Notes under the pieces: generated by a model
Databases searched by the model: none
Seen by the model: only the letters and a program-made list of their open reading frames with translations
What the model was told of the DNA's origin: nothing
Assembly: GCA_028277885.1 (NCBI GenBank)
Contig: JANQFK010000021.1
Location: 23,571-87,570 of the forward strand
Direction of reading: 5' to 3'
From: Myxococcota bacterium
Lineage (GTDB): Bacteria > Myxococcota_A > UBA9160 > UBA6930
DNA: 64,000 nucleotides
Made by a program: the position numbers and the translations under genes
Shown: positions 17,372-27,701 of the stretch, piece after piece
Layout of the letters: every line of letters starts with the position of its first letter
Numbering within the stretch: position 1 is the stretch's first letter

Positions 17372-18298
17372 GTGACCGCGCCCGCCGCCCCCCTCACCCC
17401 GACCCCCGAGGAGCTCGAGCGCGCGGTGCGGCTGCTCGCGGTGCGCAGCCGCCGCGAGGTCTCGAGCGCCTTCGCGGGCGGCTACCGCAGCGCGTTCCGC
17501 GGCGGCGGCGTCGAGTTCGAGGAGTCGCGTCCCTACGTGCCCGGGGACGACGTGCGCAGCCTCGACTGGAACGCCATGGCGCGCACCGGCGAGCCCTGGG
17601 TGAAGCGCTTCCGCGAGGAGCGGGACCAGACCCTGGTGCTCGCCCTCGACGTCTCCACCTCGATGCGGTTCGGCAGCCACGGCCGCGCCAAGGCGGCGGT
17701 GGCGGCCCACGCCGCGGCCCTGGTGGCCGCAGCGGCCTCCCGGGCGGGAGACCGGGTGGGGCTGCTGTGCTTCGACGGCGGCGTGCGCAGCGAGATCGCG
17801 CCGGCCCGGGGCGAGGGCCACCTGTGGCGCGTGCTGCGCGGCGTCGTGGCGGCGGCGGGCGCGCCGGGTGGCGGCACCTCCCTCGCCGACGCGCTCACCC
17901 GCGTTCGCGGCCTCGCCAGCCGTCGCGCCGTGGTGCTGCTGCTCTCGGACTTCCGGGACGACGCGTTCTTCGCCGACCGCGCCGGGCTGGTCGCGGTGGC
18001 GCGCCACCACGACGTGGTGGCGGGCGTGCTCCACGACCCGCGCGAGGACGCGCTCCCCGACGTCGGCACCGTGCGCCTCGCCGACGCCGAGGGGGGCGGT
18101 CCCGGCCTGGTGCTGCGCACCGGATCCCGCCGGGTGCGCGCCCGGCACCGGGCCGCCTGCGTGGTGCGCCGCCGCGCCCTCGAGCGCCGCCTGCGCGGCG
18201 ACGGCGCCGACGTGCTGTGGCTGCCCACCCACCGCGACCCGCTCCTCGCGCTGGCCCGCTTCTTCACCCGCCACCATGCGCGCGGAGTGCCGCGATGA
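17372..18298 (+). CDS. DUF58 domain protein of the MoxR/Bat operon
   Basis: 308-aa protein with the DUF58 hallmark FEESRPYVPGDDVRSLDWN, then RTGEPWVKRFREERD. A VWA-like fold follows, with an intact MIDAS motif (LDVSTSM) and LLLSDFRDD. GTG 17372 is the first start after the moxR stop that gives the normal N-terminus. It overlaps the next gene by ATGA. DUF58 proteins usually act with MoxR at the envelope; the exact function is unknown. Confidence 0.9.
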   Translation: MTAPAAPLTPTPEELERAVRLLAVRSRREVSSAFAGGYRSAFRGGGVEFEESRPYVPGDDVRSLDWNAMARTGEPWVKRFREERDQTLVLALDVSTSMRFGSHGRAKAAVAAHAAALVAAAASRAGDRVGLLCFDGGVRSEIAPARGEGHLWRVLRGVVAAAGAPGGGTSLADALTRVRGLASRRAVVLLLSDFRDDAFFADRAGLVAVARHHDVVAGVLHDPREDALPDVGTVRLADAEGGGPGLVLRTGSRRVRARHRAACVVRRRALERRLRGDGADVLWLPTHRDPLLALARFFTRHHARGVPR

Positions 18299-19263
18299 AG
18301 CAGCCCAGGCGGGCCCGGTGCGCGCGGGCCGCGCTCCTGCTGGTGGCCCTCGCGTGCGGCGGCGAGCCGGACGCCGAGGCACCGCGGGCGCCGCTCGGCA
18401 TCCAGGGCGACGTCGTGGTCGAGCCCCCCACGCTGCGCATCGGGCAGACCGCCACGGTGGAGGTCGCCGTGGTGACGCCGCCCGAGCACGGCGTCTCGCC
18501 GCCCGAGGCGCCCGCCGAGGTGCCCGGGCTGTGGGTTCTCGAGGCCGAGACCCTGCCCGTGGAGCGCGAGCCCCAGCGCTGGATCCACCGCACCCGCTTC
18601 CTGGTGCGGGCCCGCGCCACCGGGAGCTTCGCCTGGCCCGCCCAGACCCTGCGCGTGGAATCGCTCTCCGAGGAGGGCGCGGTCCGGCAGGCCCTCGAGC
18701 TGCCCGAGCGCGCCCTCGAGGTGCGCGAGGTGTCGGGCGAGTGGCCCGATCGCCTGGAGCCCTTCGGGCTGCGCCGGCGGGCGCCGGCGGGAGCCACGGG
18801 AGGCGCCCTGGTGCCGGCCCTGGCGGGCGCCCTGACGGCGCTCGCCGCGGTGGGGCTCGTGGCGCTGGTGCGCCGCGCGCGCGCCGCCGGCGACGAGCCC
18901 GCGCGGGCGGCCGCGGACGACCGCGAGGCGTGGCGCGCCGCCCAGGCCACCCTCGCCGCCGCCGAGGCGAGCGACGACCCCCGCGCCGCCGCGGACGCCG
19001 CCTCTGCGGCGCTGCGCATCTACCTGACCCGCCGCCACGCCGCCGCCGCCGACACGGCCACCACCGAGGAGCTCGCCGCGCGCGAGGCGCCCTGGGGCCT
19101 CGCGCGCAGCTGGCCCCAGGTGCTCTCGGTGCTGCGCCGCCTCGACGACGTGCGCTTCCGGCCGCGCGAGGCGCCGGCCGCCGGCGCCTCGGAGGTGCGC
19201 GCCGCCGTGCGCGAGGCGCGCGCGCTGCTCGGGGAGAGCCCTCCGCGAGGGCGACGCCCGTGA
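18295..19263 (+). CDS. Lipoprotein of the Bat operon (BatD/DUF4381-like layout)
   Basis: 322-aa predicted lipoprotein. The signal peptide ends in the lipobox LVALAC followed by GGEPDAEAP. A beta-rich periplasmic part (GDVVVEPPTLRIGQTATVEV) resembles BatD-type domains. A transmembrane helix follows at roughly 170-195 (PALAGALTALAAVGLVALVRR). The C-terminal cytoplasmic helical part contains ALRIYLTRRH and LRRLDDVRFRP, as seen in DUF4381-type proteins of Bat operons. It overlaps both neighbours (ATGA, GTGA). Confidence 0.7.
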   Translation: MKQPRRARCARAALLLVALACGGEPDAEAPRAPLGIQGDVVVEPPTLRIGQTATVEVAVVTPPEHGVSPPEAPAEVPGLWVLEAETLPVEREPQRWIHRTRFLVRARATGSFAWPAQTLRVESLSEEGAVRQALELPERALEVREVSGEWPDRLEPFGLRRRAPAGATGGALVPALAGALTALAAVGLVALVRRARAAGDEPARAAADDREAWRAAQATLAAAEASDDPRAAADAASAALRIYLTRRHAAAADTATTEELAAREAPWGLARSWPQVLSVLRRLDDVRFRPREAPAAGASEVRAAVREARALLGESPPRGRRP

Positions 19264-20315
19264 GCGAGCTCCTCACCTGGCTGGGCGAGATCCACTTCGC
19301 GTCGCCGCTGCGCGGGGCCGCGCTCCTCGCGCTCGTGGCTCTCGCGGTGGTGCGGATCGCGCGGCGCCGGCCCCGCGCCCTCGCCTGGCCCGGCACCGCG
19401 GAGCTGCGCGCCGCCGGGGCCTGGCGGCGCGATCCGCTGCGCGGCCTCTCCCTGGCGCTGCGCGCCGCGGCCGCCGTCGCGCTGGTCGCCGCCCTCGCCG
19501 GCCCCACGGCGCCGGCCTCCTGGCGCCCCGAGGCGCTGCGCGGCCTCGACCTGGTGCTGGTGGTGGACGCCTCGGGGAGCATGCGGGCCCTCGACGCCGA
19601 GATCGACGGTGAGTGGCAGCGCCGCCTCGACCTGGCGCGCTCGGTGGTGGGCCGCTTCGCGCGCCGCCGCGTCGCCGAGGGCGACCGCGTCGGGCTCGTG
19701 GTGTTCGGCGAGAGCGCGTTCACGCTGTGCCCGCTCACCAGCGACGGCGCGCTGCTCGCCGCGGCCCTCGCGCGCGTCGAGGCGGGCATGTCGGGCGAGG
19801 CCACCGCGCTCGGCGACGCCCTCGCCCTGGCGGTGAAGCGGGTGGCCGCTGCCGAGGATCCGACGCCGGCGGCGGGGAGCGGCCCGCGTGCCGGGCGCCT
19901 CGTGGTGCTGCTCACCGACGGGCGCGCCAACGCGGGCGCCGTCCCCACCGAGGTCGCGGCGGGGCTCGCCGCGACCGCCGGGATCCGCGTCCACACCGTG
20001 GGGATCGGGACCGGCGGCGAGGTGGCGGTGGCGGGCCCCGACGGCGCGCGGCGCCTGCGCCTCGAGCGCCACGACCTCGACCTCGGCGCCCTGCGCAGCG
20101 TGGCCGGCGCCACCGGGGGGCGCGCCTTCACGGCCCGCTCCTCGGCCGACCTCGCCGACGTCTACGCCGAGATCGACGCCCTCGAGCGCGTCGAGCGGCC
20201 CGCACCGCCGCGGCGCAGCGGCGAGCCGGCGCCCGAGCCGTTCCTCGCCGCCGCGGGCCTGCTGCTCCTCGCCGAGATCGGCGGCACGCGCGTCCTGGCG
20301 CGGAGGCTGCCGTGA
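19260..20315 (+). CDS. batA: VWA-domain membrane protein, BatA-like
   Basis: 351-aa inner-membrane protein. N-terminal helices (GAALLALVALAVVRIARR and LALRAAAAVALVAALAGP) are followed by a von Willebrand A domain with an intact MIDAS (VVDASGSM) and VLLTDGRANAG. A C-terminal helix ends the protein (FLAAAGLLLLAEIGGTRVL). It is encoded between the lipoprotein and the second VWA gene, overlapping both. This is the Aerotolerance-type BatA arrangement. Confidence 0.85.
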   Translation: MSELLTWLGEIHFASPLRGAALLALVALAVVRIARRRPRALAWPGTAELRAAGAWRRDPLRGLSLALRAAAAVALVAALAGPTAPASWRPEALRGLDLVLVVDASGSMRALDAEIDGEWQRRLDLARSVVGRFARRRVAEGDRVGLVVFGESAFTLCPLTSDGALLAAALARVEAGMSGEATALGDALALAVKRVAAAEDPTPAAGSGPRAGRLVVLLTDGRANAGAVPTEVAAGLAATAGIRVHTVGIGTGGEVAVAGPDGARRLRLERHDLDLGALRSVAGATGGRAFTARSSADLADVYAEIDALERVERPAPPRRSGEPAPEPFLAAAGLLLLAEIGGTRVLARRLP

Positions 20316-21964
20316 TGCAGTTCGCGCACCCCGAGACGCTGCCCTGGCTGGGCGCCGTGCTGGCGGCGAGCCTCGCGGCGCTGCTCGCGGCGCGCCTCCT
20401 CGCGGCGCGCCGCCGCGTGCGGCTGCTCGGACCCGGCGCGGGGCGCCCGGCCTGGCACGCCGACGCCCGGCGCGCCGCCGCGCTGGCGCTCGTCGCCGTG
20501 GCGCTCGCCGGGCCGCAGTGGGGCGAGCGCAGCGTGCGCCTGCCCGCCTCGGGGGTGGACGTGGTGCTGCTCCTCGACGTCTCGCGCAGCATGCTGGCCC
20601 GGGACGTGCCGCCGAGCCGGCTCGCCCGGGCGCGCCAGACCGCCGCCGAGGTGCTGGGCCGCCTCGCCGCCGGCGATCGCGCCGCGCTGGCCGCCTTCGC
20701 GGGGCGCGGCGTGCTGCTCACGCCGCTCACGCCCGACCACGCCGCCCTCGTCGAGATGCTGCCCGCCTTCGACCCCGACCTGATGGGGCTCCAGGGCTCG
20801 CGGCTGCGCTCCGGCGTGCGCGCGGCCCTCGGCGCCTTCCCCGAGGCGAGCGCCCGGCCGCGGCTGCTGCTGGTGCTCTCCGACGGGGAGTCGCCCGTCG
20901 GCTCGTCCCCGACCGGCGCCGAGGACGCCGCGGCCGCAGGGGTGCGCGTCGTGGCGGCCGCCTACGGGAGCGAGGCCGGCGCCGAGATCCCCGACCCGCC
21001 GGGCGTGCTGCGCGACGCCCGGGGCGAGACGGTCGTGACGCGGCGGGACGCCGCGCGCCTCGCCACCCTCGGCGAGGCCACGGACGGCGCGCTCCTGCGC
21101 GCCGACCGCTGGGGCGCGGTCGACGCCGAGGCCCTGGTCGCCGCGCTACGCCGCGACGCCCTCGCCGCGCCCGACGGCTTCGTCGAGCGCCGCCAGGCCG
21201 TGACCCACACCGCGCCCTTCGCCGCGCTGGCCCTGCTGCTGCTCCTCGCCGGCGCGCTGCCCGCGCGCCGGCGCCCCGGGCGCCGCGACGCACCCGCCGG
21301 CGCCTGGCCCGTGGTGGCCGCGGCGGGGCTCGCGCTCACGCTCCTCGGCGCCGGCCACGGCGACGAGCCCGACGCCGAGACCCTGCTTCGCCGCGGCGTC
21401 GAGCGCGCCGACGCCGGCGACTGGGTGGGGGCCGAGCACGCCTTCTTCGCGGCCGCCCTCCACGCCGAGGACGCCGAGCTCGCGACCGACGCCTACTACG
21501 ACCTGGGCGTCGCCGCCCTGGGTCGCGGCGACTTCGCCCGGGCGCGCGACGCCTTCTTCGACGCCATCGCGCTCTCGCCGCGCGACCGCGAGGCGCAGTT
21601 CAACCTCGAGTGGACCCTGCGCCGCATGGCGGCCGAGCCCTCGGCGGCGGGCGAGCCTCCCCGACGACCCGCGCCGCCGCGGCCCGAGGAGTCCCCGAGC
21701 GACGAGGCGGGAGAGGGCGAGGCCGAAGCCCGGGAACGAGGGCGCGAGGAAGGCGAGGAGCTCGAGGAGCGGCTCGACGCGAGGCCGCAGCCCGCCGAGG
21801 AGCCCGCGACCGAGTCCGGCGCCCAGGCGGCGCCCGCCCTCAGCGAGGACGAGGCCGCGCGCTGGCTGGGCCGCGTCCAGGACGACCCGGCCCGCGCGCT
21901 GCGCGCCGCGGCGCGGGCCGGCGAGGCCCAGCGCGATCCGCGGCGGGCCCCGCCGGCGTGGTGA
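20315..21964 (+). CDS. VWA plus TPR membrane protein, BatB-BatC fusion
   Basis: 549-aa protein combining two usually separate Bat components. Residues about 1-330 are BatB-like: two N-terminal helices, a VWA domain with MIDAS LLDVSRSM and LVLSDGES, and a C-terminal helix (FAALALLLLLAGAL). A second hydrophobic stretch leads to a BatC-like TPR part (AETLLRRGVERADAGDWVGA and DLGVAALGRGDFARARDAFF). A long acidic, low-complexity tail rich in E, R and P follows. The ATG overlaps the batA stop by one base. Confidence 0.85.
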   Translation: MQFAHPETLPWLGAVLAASLAALLAARLLAARRRVRLLGPGAGRPAWHADARRAAALALVAVALAGPQWGERSVRLPASGVDVVLLLDVSRSMLARDVPPSRLARARQTAAEVLGRLAAGDRAALAAFAGRGVLLTPLTPDHAALVEMLPAFDPDLMGLQGSRLRSGVRAALGAFPEASARPRLLLVLSDGESPVGSSPTGAEDAAAAGVRVVAAAYGSEAGAEIPDPPGVLRDARGETVVTRRDAARLATLGEATDGALLRADRWGAVDAEALVAALRRDALAAPDGFVERRQAVTHTAPFAALALLLLLAGALPARRRPGRRDAPAGAWPVVAAAGLALTLLGAGHGDEPDAETLLRRGVERADAGDWVGAEHAFFAAALHAEDAELATDAYYDLGVAALGRGDFARARDAFFDAIALSPRDREAQFNLEWTLRRMAAEPSAAGEPPRRPAPPRPEESPSDEAGEGEAEARERGREEGEELEERLDARPQPAEEPATESGAQAAPALSEDEAARWLGRVQDDPARALRAAARAGEAQRDPRRAPPAW

Positions 21965-23250
21965 GGGCCGGGGTGCTGGGGGCCGGGCTTGCGGGCCCGC
22001 TCGTCGCCGCGCTGCTCGCGATCGCCGGCGCCTCGGCGGCCCGCGCGGCCGAGGCGAGCGGCGAGGCGCCGCTCTGCGAGGCCTCGCTGCACCTCGAGGC
22101 GGAGCACGCCCTCGTCGGCCAGCAGATCCTGTACGAGATCCACATCCTGCGTCGCAAGGACGTGACCCAGCTCGCCTGGGACCCGGCGCCGGGCTTCCCG
22201 GCCTTTCGTGCCGAGTGGCTGCCCGGCATCTCCGGCGACGCGCCGGTGATCCGCGACGGCGAGAGCTACGACCTCTACCGCGAGCGCCGCGCGCTCTTCC
22301 CGGCGCGCGCCGGCGTGCTCGCGGTCCCGCCCGCGGGCCTGCGCTGCGCCACCGCCGGGGGCGAGGAGCTCGTGGCGGTTCCCGGCGGCCGCGTCGCCGT
22401 GGAGCCGGTGCCCGAGCCCGGGCGACCGGCGGGCTACGACGGGCTGGTGGGGCCCGTGGAGGTGTCGGTCACGGCGAGCCCGGCCGCCCTCGCGCTCGGC
22501 GGCTCGGTGCGGATCTCGGTGGCGCTGCGGGGGCGCGCGAACCTGTGGGACGCCGGCGCCCCGCTGGCCGCCGCGGCCTGGCCCGACGCCGAGCTCTTCG
22601 CCCACCCGCCGGAGCTCTCCCGGGACGCGGGGCGCGAGCTGCGGCTGCGCCGCTACTTCGTCTACGACCTGGTGCCGCGGCGGGAGGGCCGGCTCCGGAT
22701 CCCCGCCGTCGCGGTCGCCTGGTTCGACCCCGAGACGCGCCGCTACCGCGTCGCCGAGAGCTTGGCCCTCGAGGTGGCCGTGGGTCCGGCGCCCGCCGCG
22801 GCGGCCCCGGCGGAGCGCGCACCGGGCGGCGCCGAGGACCCCGTCGCGCCGGGGGGCGACGGGCGGCGGACCTGGGGGGTGCTGCTCGGCGCCCTCGTCC
22901 TCGTCGCCGCGCTCCTCGCCTTCTACCTGGTGCGCCAAGGGGTGCACCACGGCGTGCGCCGGGGTGCCGGGCGGGCGCCCGACTTCGACGCCACAGGCGC
23001 GCTCTCGAAGGCGGACAGCTTGCCCGCGGACGCCATGGCGCGGGCGCTCCGCGCCGCGCTGGCCGCGCGGCTTCCCGGGGTCGCGAGCCTCTCCAGCGAC
23101 GAGATCGTGGCGGGCGCGCCCGACGCCCTGGTGCGCGAGGCCGGCGAGCTGCTGATGCGCCTCGACCGCGCCCGCTTCGAGCCCGGCGCCCCGGCGCCCG
23201 ACCCCGAAGCCGTGCGTGCCTGCCTCGACGCGCTTCGCGCACGCCCCTAG
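21961..23250 (+). CDS. batD: BatD-like protein
   Basis: 429-aa protein with a signal peptide ([18 protein letters not shown]). Periplasmic beta domains of the BatD type follow ([40 protein letters not shown]). There is one transmembrane helix near 300-320 ([20 protein letters not shown]) and a cytoplasmic helical tail. The start GTG 21961 overlaps the preceding stop. It is the last gene of the moxR-bat operon; BatD is thought to assemble with BatA and BatB at the membrane. Confidence 0.8.
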   Translation: MRAGVLGAGLAGPLVAALLAIAGASAARAAEASGEAPLCEASLHLEAEHALVGQQILYEIHILRRKDVTQLAWDPAPGFPAFRAEWLPGISGDAPVIRDGESYDLYRERRALFPARAGVLAVPPAGLRCATAGGEELVAVPGGRVAVEPVPEPGRPAGYDGLVGPVEVSVTASPAALALGGSVRISVALRGRANLWDAGAPLAAAAWPDAELFAHPPELSRDAGRELRLRRYFVYDLVPRREGRLRIPAVAVAWFDPETRRYRVAESLALEVAVGPAPAAAAPAERAPGGAEDPVAPGGDGRRTWGVLLGALVLVAALLAFYLVRQGVHHGVRRGAGRAPDFDATGALSKADSLPADAMARALRAALAARLPGVASLSSDEIVAGAPDALVREAGELLMRLDRARFEPGAPAPDPEAVRACLDALRARP

Positions 23251-23308
23251 GCCTTCGGCTACGTTCCGGGCTCCGCGGGCACCCTGGGCTGGGAGGAGAC
23301 CGGCGACC

Positions 23309-24919
<1,611 letters not shown>

Positions 24920-24958
24920 GCGCTCCCCGAACCCCGCCGCCCGAACCGGAGAACCCCC

Positions 24959-25834
24959 ATGAGCGAGTCCAACGAGTACACCCCGCCCGCGGTCTGGAAG
25001 TGGGACAAGGCGAGCGGCGGGCGCTTCGCCAACATCAACCGCCCCATCTCGGGCGCGACCCACGAGAAGGAGCTGCCCGTCGGCGGGCACCCCTTCCAGC
25101 TCTACTCCCTCGCCACCCCCAACGGCGTGAAGGTGACGCTCATGCTCGAGGAGCTCCTCGAGCGCGGCCACACCGGCGCCGAGTACGACGCCTGGCTGAT
25201 CCAGATCGGCGAGGGCGACCAGTTCGGCAGCGGCTTCGTGGCGATCAACCCGAACTCGAAGATCCCGGCGCTGCTGGACCGCAGCACCCCGACCCCGACC
25301 CGGCTGTTCGAGTCGGGCTCGATCCTCGTCTACCTGGCCGAGAAGTTCGGCGAGTTCCTGCCCACGGAGCCGGCCGCCCGGGCCGAGACCTTCAACTGGC
25401 TGTTCTGGCAGATGGGCAGCGCGCCCTACCTGGGCGGCGGCTTCGGTCACTTCTACGCCTACGCGCCGGTCAAGATCGAGTACGCGATCGACCGCTTCGC
25501 CATGGAGACCAAGCGCCAGCTCGACGTCCTCGACCGCAACCTGGCCGAGCGGACCTACATGGCCGGCGACGACTACAGCATCGCCGACATGGCGATCTGG
25601 CCCTGGTACGGCGGCCTCGCCAAGGGCCTGCTCTACGGCGCCGCCGAGTTCCTCCAGGTCCAGGAGTACAAGAACGTGGTCCGCTGGGCCGACCAGATCG
25701 CCGCCCGCCCCGCCGCCAAGCGCGGCCGCATGGTGAACCGCAACTGGGGCGAGCCCGAGACCCAGCTCCCCGAGCGCCACGCCGCGGGGGACTTCAAGAA
25801 ACGAGCGCAGGACGATGCCGAGGCGGGCGGGTAG
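24959..25834 (+). CDS. yghU: Glutathione S-transferase, YghU type (disulfide-bond oxidoreductase)
   Basis: 291-aa GST. It begins with the YghU N-terminal extension (YTPPAVWKWDKASGGRFANI) containing the family Asn and Pro. The thioredoxin-fold domain has LYSLATPNGVKVTLMLEELL and NPNSKIPALLD with the cis-Pro, then FESGSILVYLAEKFG. The helical domain has LDRNLAERTYMAGDDYSIAD. YghU enzymes bind two glutathiones and have disulfide-bond reductase activity. It is the last gene before the accessory region. Confidence 0.93.
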   Translation: MSESNEYTPPAVWKWDKASGGRFANINRPISGATHEKELPVGGHPFQLYSLATPNGVKVTLMLEELLERGHTGAEYDAWLIQIGEGDQFGSGFVAINPNSKIPALLDRSTPTPTRLFESGSILVYLAEKFGEFLPTEPAARAETFNWLFWQMGSAPYLGGGFGHFYAYAPVKIEYAIDRFAMETKRQLDVLDRNLAERTYMAGDDYSIADMAIWPWYGGLAKGLLYGAAEFLQVQEYKNVVRWADQIAARPAAKRGRMVNRNWGEPETQLPERHAAGDFKKRAQDDAEAGG

Positions 25835-25885
25835 AGCCTCCCTGGCCGCCTGACCCAGGCCGCAGCCCGTTCGAGCAGGTAGGGC

Positions 25886-25978
25886 GTGCCCATCGACGTG
25901 ATCCAGAAGCTCTGCGCCCACCGCGGCCCGCGGAGCACCGCGATCTACGCGAAGCTGACCGACCAGGCTCCTGGTTGA
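25886..25978 (+). pseudogene. Tyrosine-type site-specific recombinase, 3' remnant
   Basis: A 30-codon open stretch reads VPIDVIQKLCAHRGPRSTAI then YAKLTDQAPG and a TGA. It matches the C-terminal end of phage-type tyrosine integrases: the VIQxxxxH box followed about ten residues later by the Tyr nucleophile in IYAKLTD. An in-frame TAG lies immediately upstream, so only the last part of the gene survives. It lies 126 bp before the first tmRNA-end repeat, the usual place for an integrase relative to its att site. Confidence 0.7.
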
Positions 25979-26104
25979 GGCCATCAGGCGCCCGAGGACG
26001 CGCTCAGCTGGGCGATCGCGAAACCACGGGTCCATGACGGTCGATGCTCCTCAGGAGAAGATCTCCCTCGCAGATTTCTGATTCTGTTGGTGAGAGTGGC
26101 GAAA

Positions 26105-26124
26105 GCGGCGGGAATCGAACCCGC
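26105..26124 (-). repeat. tmRNA/tRNA 3'-end fragment, copy 1
   Basis: The minus strand reads a T-arm (GCGGGTTCGATTCCCGC) followed by an acceptor 3' strand and CCA (GCTTTCGCCA). The 20 bp GCGGCGGGAATCGAACCCGC is identical at 35805-35824. No matching 5' acceptor strand or anticodon arm lies upstream on the minus strand, so this is a fragment and not a tRNA gene. TTCGGA precedes the T-arm, as in tmRNA 3' ends. Probable remnant attachment site. Confidence 0.65.
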
Positions 26125-26187
26125 TTCCGAAGCAACGAAATCAGGAACTTACGCCCGAAATCGGTGCCTCTCGGGCGGCCTCGGCTC

Positions 26188-26231
26188 ATAACCCAGAATC
26201 AAGGTTATATCACCCATTTCTTGGGTTATAT
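26188..26231. promoter_or_regulatory. Candidate operator of the HTH/nucleotidyltransferase pair
   Basis: An AT-rich tract 14-57 bp upstream of the HTH start. It holds the inverted repeat ATAACC (26188-26193) / GGTTAT (26203-26208). GGTTATAT is then repeated at 26203-26210 and 26224-26231, exactly 21 bp or two helical turns apart. ACCCA (26212-26216) / TGGGT (26222-26226) forms a further inverted pair. This layout suits autoregulation by the encoded winged-helix protein. Confidence 0.5.
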
Positions 26232-26244
26232 TGCTGGCTGTCCG

Positions 26245-26592
26245 ATGGGGTCGGTCCGCATGCTCGAAGGCATCTTTGGAAACGCCAGCGCGGAGAAGGT
26301 CCTCCTCTACCTCGAGCAGTATGAGGAAGGCTACGCGACCGCGATCGCCCGGACCTTCGACGACCTCTCGCTCAACATGGCGCAGCGGCAGCTCGAGCGC
26401 TTCGAGCGCGCTGGTGCTCTCGTGAGCTCGCTCCAGGGCCGCACCCGCCTCTACACCTGGAACCCCCGCTACCCGTTCCGTCGCGAACTGCGCGCCCTCC
26501 TCCGCAAGGCGCTCGACCAGCTGCCCGCATCCGAACGCAAGCGCTACTTCACCGAGCGCAGGCGGCCGCGCCGCGCAGGAAAGCCGCTTTGA
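26245..26592 (+). CDS. Winged-helix DNA-binding protein (putative antitoxin/regulator)
   Basis: 115-aa protein starting at ATG 26245; ATG 26260 is an alternative. The winged helix-turn-helix is seen in GNASAEKVLLYLEQYEEGYA, TAIARTFDDLSLNMAQRQLE, and the wing LVSSLQGRTRLYTWNPRYPF. The C-terminus is highly basic (RKRYFTERRRPRRAGKPL). It overlaps the next gene by TTGA. A winged-helix partner followed by a nucleotidyltransferase is the plan of AbiE-type toxin-antitoxin systems; the role is inferred from that layout and from the upstream repeats. Confidence 0.75.
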   Translation: MGSVRMLEGIFGNASAEKVLLYLEQYEEGYATAIARTFDDLSLNMAQRQLERFERAGALVSSLQGRTRLYTWNPRYPFRRELRALLRKALDQLPASERKRYFTERRRPRRAGKPL

Positions 26593-27155
26593 GCCCGAAG
26601 CCGCGCATCGACGATCGCACCTCCCTCGAAGACCTCGCCGCCCTGATCTGCTCCACGCTCGAAGGGCACGGCATATCGGTCGTCCTCTCCGGCGGCGCGG
26701 TCGTCTCGATCTACTCCGACGCGGAGTACGTCTCGTATGACCTCGACTTCATCCCGATCGGCCTCGCCCGCAAGGTCGATGCCGCCATGCAGTCCCTCAG
26801 CTTCGAGAAGACGCAGCGCCACTGGACGCATCCGAAGAGCCGCTACTGGGTCGAGTTCCCGCCCGGCCCCGTCGCGATCGGAGACGAGACGATCCGCACC
26901 TTCGCCGAGCGCGAGACGCGGATGGGGACGCTGCGACTGCTCGCTCCGACCGAGTGCGTCATGGATCGGCTTGCCTGGTACTTCCACGATGCGGACACGC
27001 AGTGCCTCGATCAAGCGATCCAAGTCGCGACGCGGCATCCCGTCGACCTGAAGCGCATCGCGAGGTGGGCGCGCGGTGAGCGGCCTCATGGCGAAGGGCG
27101 CTACCGGGAGTTCGAGCGGCGCCTACGCGAGACCGCGGGTCGGCACGCGCTCTGA
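26589..27155 (+). CDS. Nucleotidyltransferase-fold protein (putative AbiEii-like toxin)
   Basis: 188-aa protein from TTG 26589, coupled to the HTH gene. It shows the minimal nucleotidyltransferase core: helix-turn VVLSGGAVVSIYSDAEY, then the metal-binding Asp-x-Asp in VSYDLDFIPIG. A later segment, TECVMDRLAWYFHDADTQCL then DQAIQVATRHPVDLKRI, resembles the conserved DR and D...L region of AbiEii-like and DUF6036-type proteins. Toxicity is not shown by sequence. The gene ends 14 bp before the second tmRNA-end repeat. Confidence 0.65.
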   Translation: MSPKPRIDDRTSLEDLAALICSTLEGHGISVVLSGGAVVSIYSDAEYVSYDLDFIPIGLARKVDAAMQSLSFEKTQRHWTHPKSRYWVEFPPGPVAIGDETIRTFAERETRMGTLRLLAPTECVMDRLAWYFHDADTQCLDQAIQVATRHPVDLKRIARWARGERPHGEGRYREFERRLRETAGRHAL

Positions 27156-27168
27156 CTCGAGTGGCAGT

Positions 27169-27209
27169 TTTCGTTGAGGAAACGGTGGAGGCGGCGGGAA
27201 TCGAACCCG
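27169..27209 (-). repeat. tmRNA 3'-end repeat, copy 2 (left boundary of catabolic islet)
   Basis: 41-bp direct repeat shared with 35783-35823, differing only at two positions (AC versus TT). It comprises TTTCGTTGAGGAA, two bases, then the 26 bp that encode, on the minus strand, a T-loop and acceptor end (GGTTCGATTCCCGCCGCC, TCCACC). In this copy the T-stem is no longer perfect, because the distal side reads CCGGG. This is as expected for a displaced att half-site. Confidence 0.75.
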
Positions 27210-27300
27210 GTAAGCCCTGGAAACCAAAGAGGTCTACGGACTGGATCCTTCTCCCGCGGTTGCCCCGCGGAACCCGTCGCCGGTCGCGCACCCGCACACG

Positions 27301-27690
27301 CTACGACCGGTGGCGTTCCAGCCACTCGGCTTCCTCACCTGGCTCCGGAAGCAGAGAGCCGCCTTCCATGTTCCACTTCGAGGGGATGTCGACGGTCACG
27401 ACGCCAACCTCGGATTCGCCGCACCCGAGGGCGGACGCAACGCTGCTGCGGAGCTCGGAGACGATCTCGGCCTTCTGCGCGTCCGTCCGGCCCCAACGAA
27501 TCGTGCCGAGCACGAACGCCGCCTGGCCTTCTGGGAGTTCAGAAGCCGCACGCTCCTGGAAGAAGGCGTGCACGAACGACGGCGGAGCTCCGGTGACCCC
27601 GCAGTGGATGCGAACGACCTCCTTGGCGATCTGCTCGCGCTGGGCCTCGTTGCTCAGGCCTTCGCGAATCGCACATCGGTACAACGGCAT
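27301..27690 (-). CDS. Tautomerase family protein (4-OT/cis-CaaD-like)
   Basis: 129-aa protein whose second codon is Pro (MPLYRCAIREGLSNEAQREQ), the catalytic Pro-1 of the tautomerase superfamily after Met removal. The chain is longer than 4-OT (about 62 aa) and in the range of double-unit members such as cis-3-chloroacrylate dehalogenase. A second unit-like part is RWGRTDAQKAEIVSELRSSV. GGAGG precedes the ATG at 27690. It is the last gene of the minus arm of the catabolic cluster. The substrate is unknown. Confidence 0.75.
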   Translation of the reverse strand: MPLYRCAIREGLSNEAQREQIAKEVVRIHCGVTGAPPSFVHAFFQERAASELPEGQAAFVLGTIRWGRTDAQKAEIVSELRSSVASALGCGESEVGVVTVDIPSKWNMEGGSLLPEPGEEAEWLERHRS

Positions 27691-27701
27691 TCGAACACCT
27701 C

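Noticed and set aside
26090..26190. Complete tRNA gene at repeat copy 1
   Set aside because: The T-arm and CCA end are present, but no 5' acceptor strand or anticodon arm lies upstream on the minus strand.
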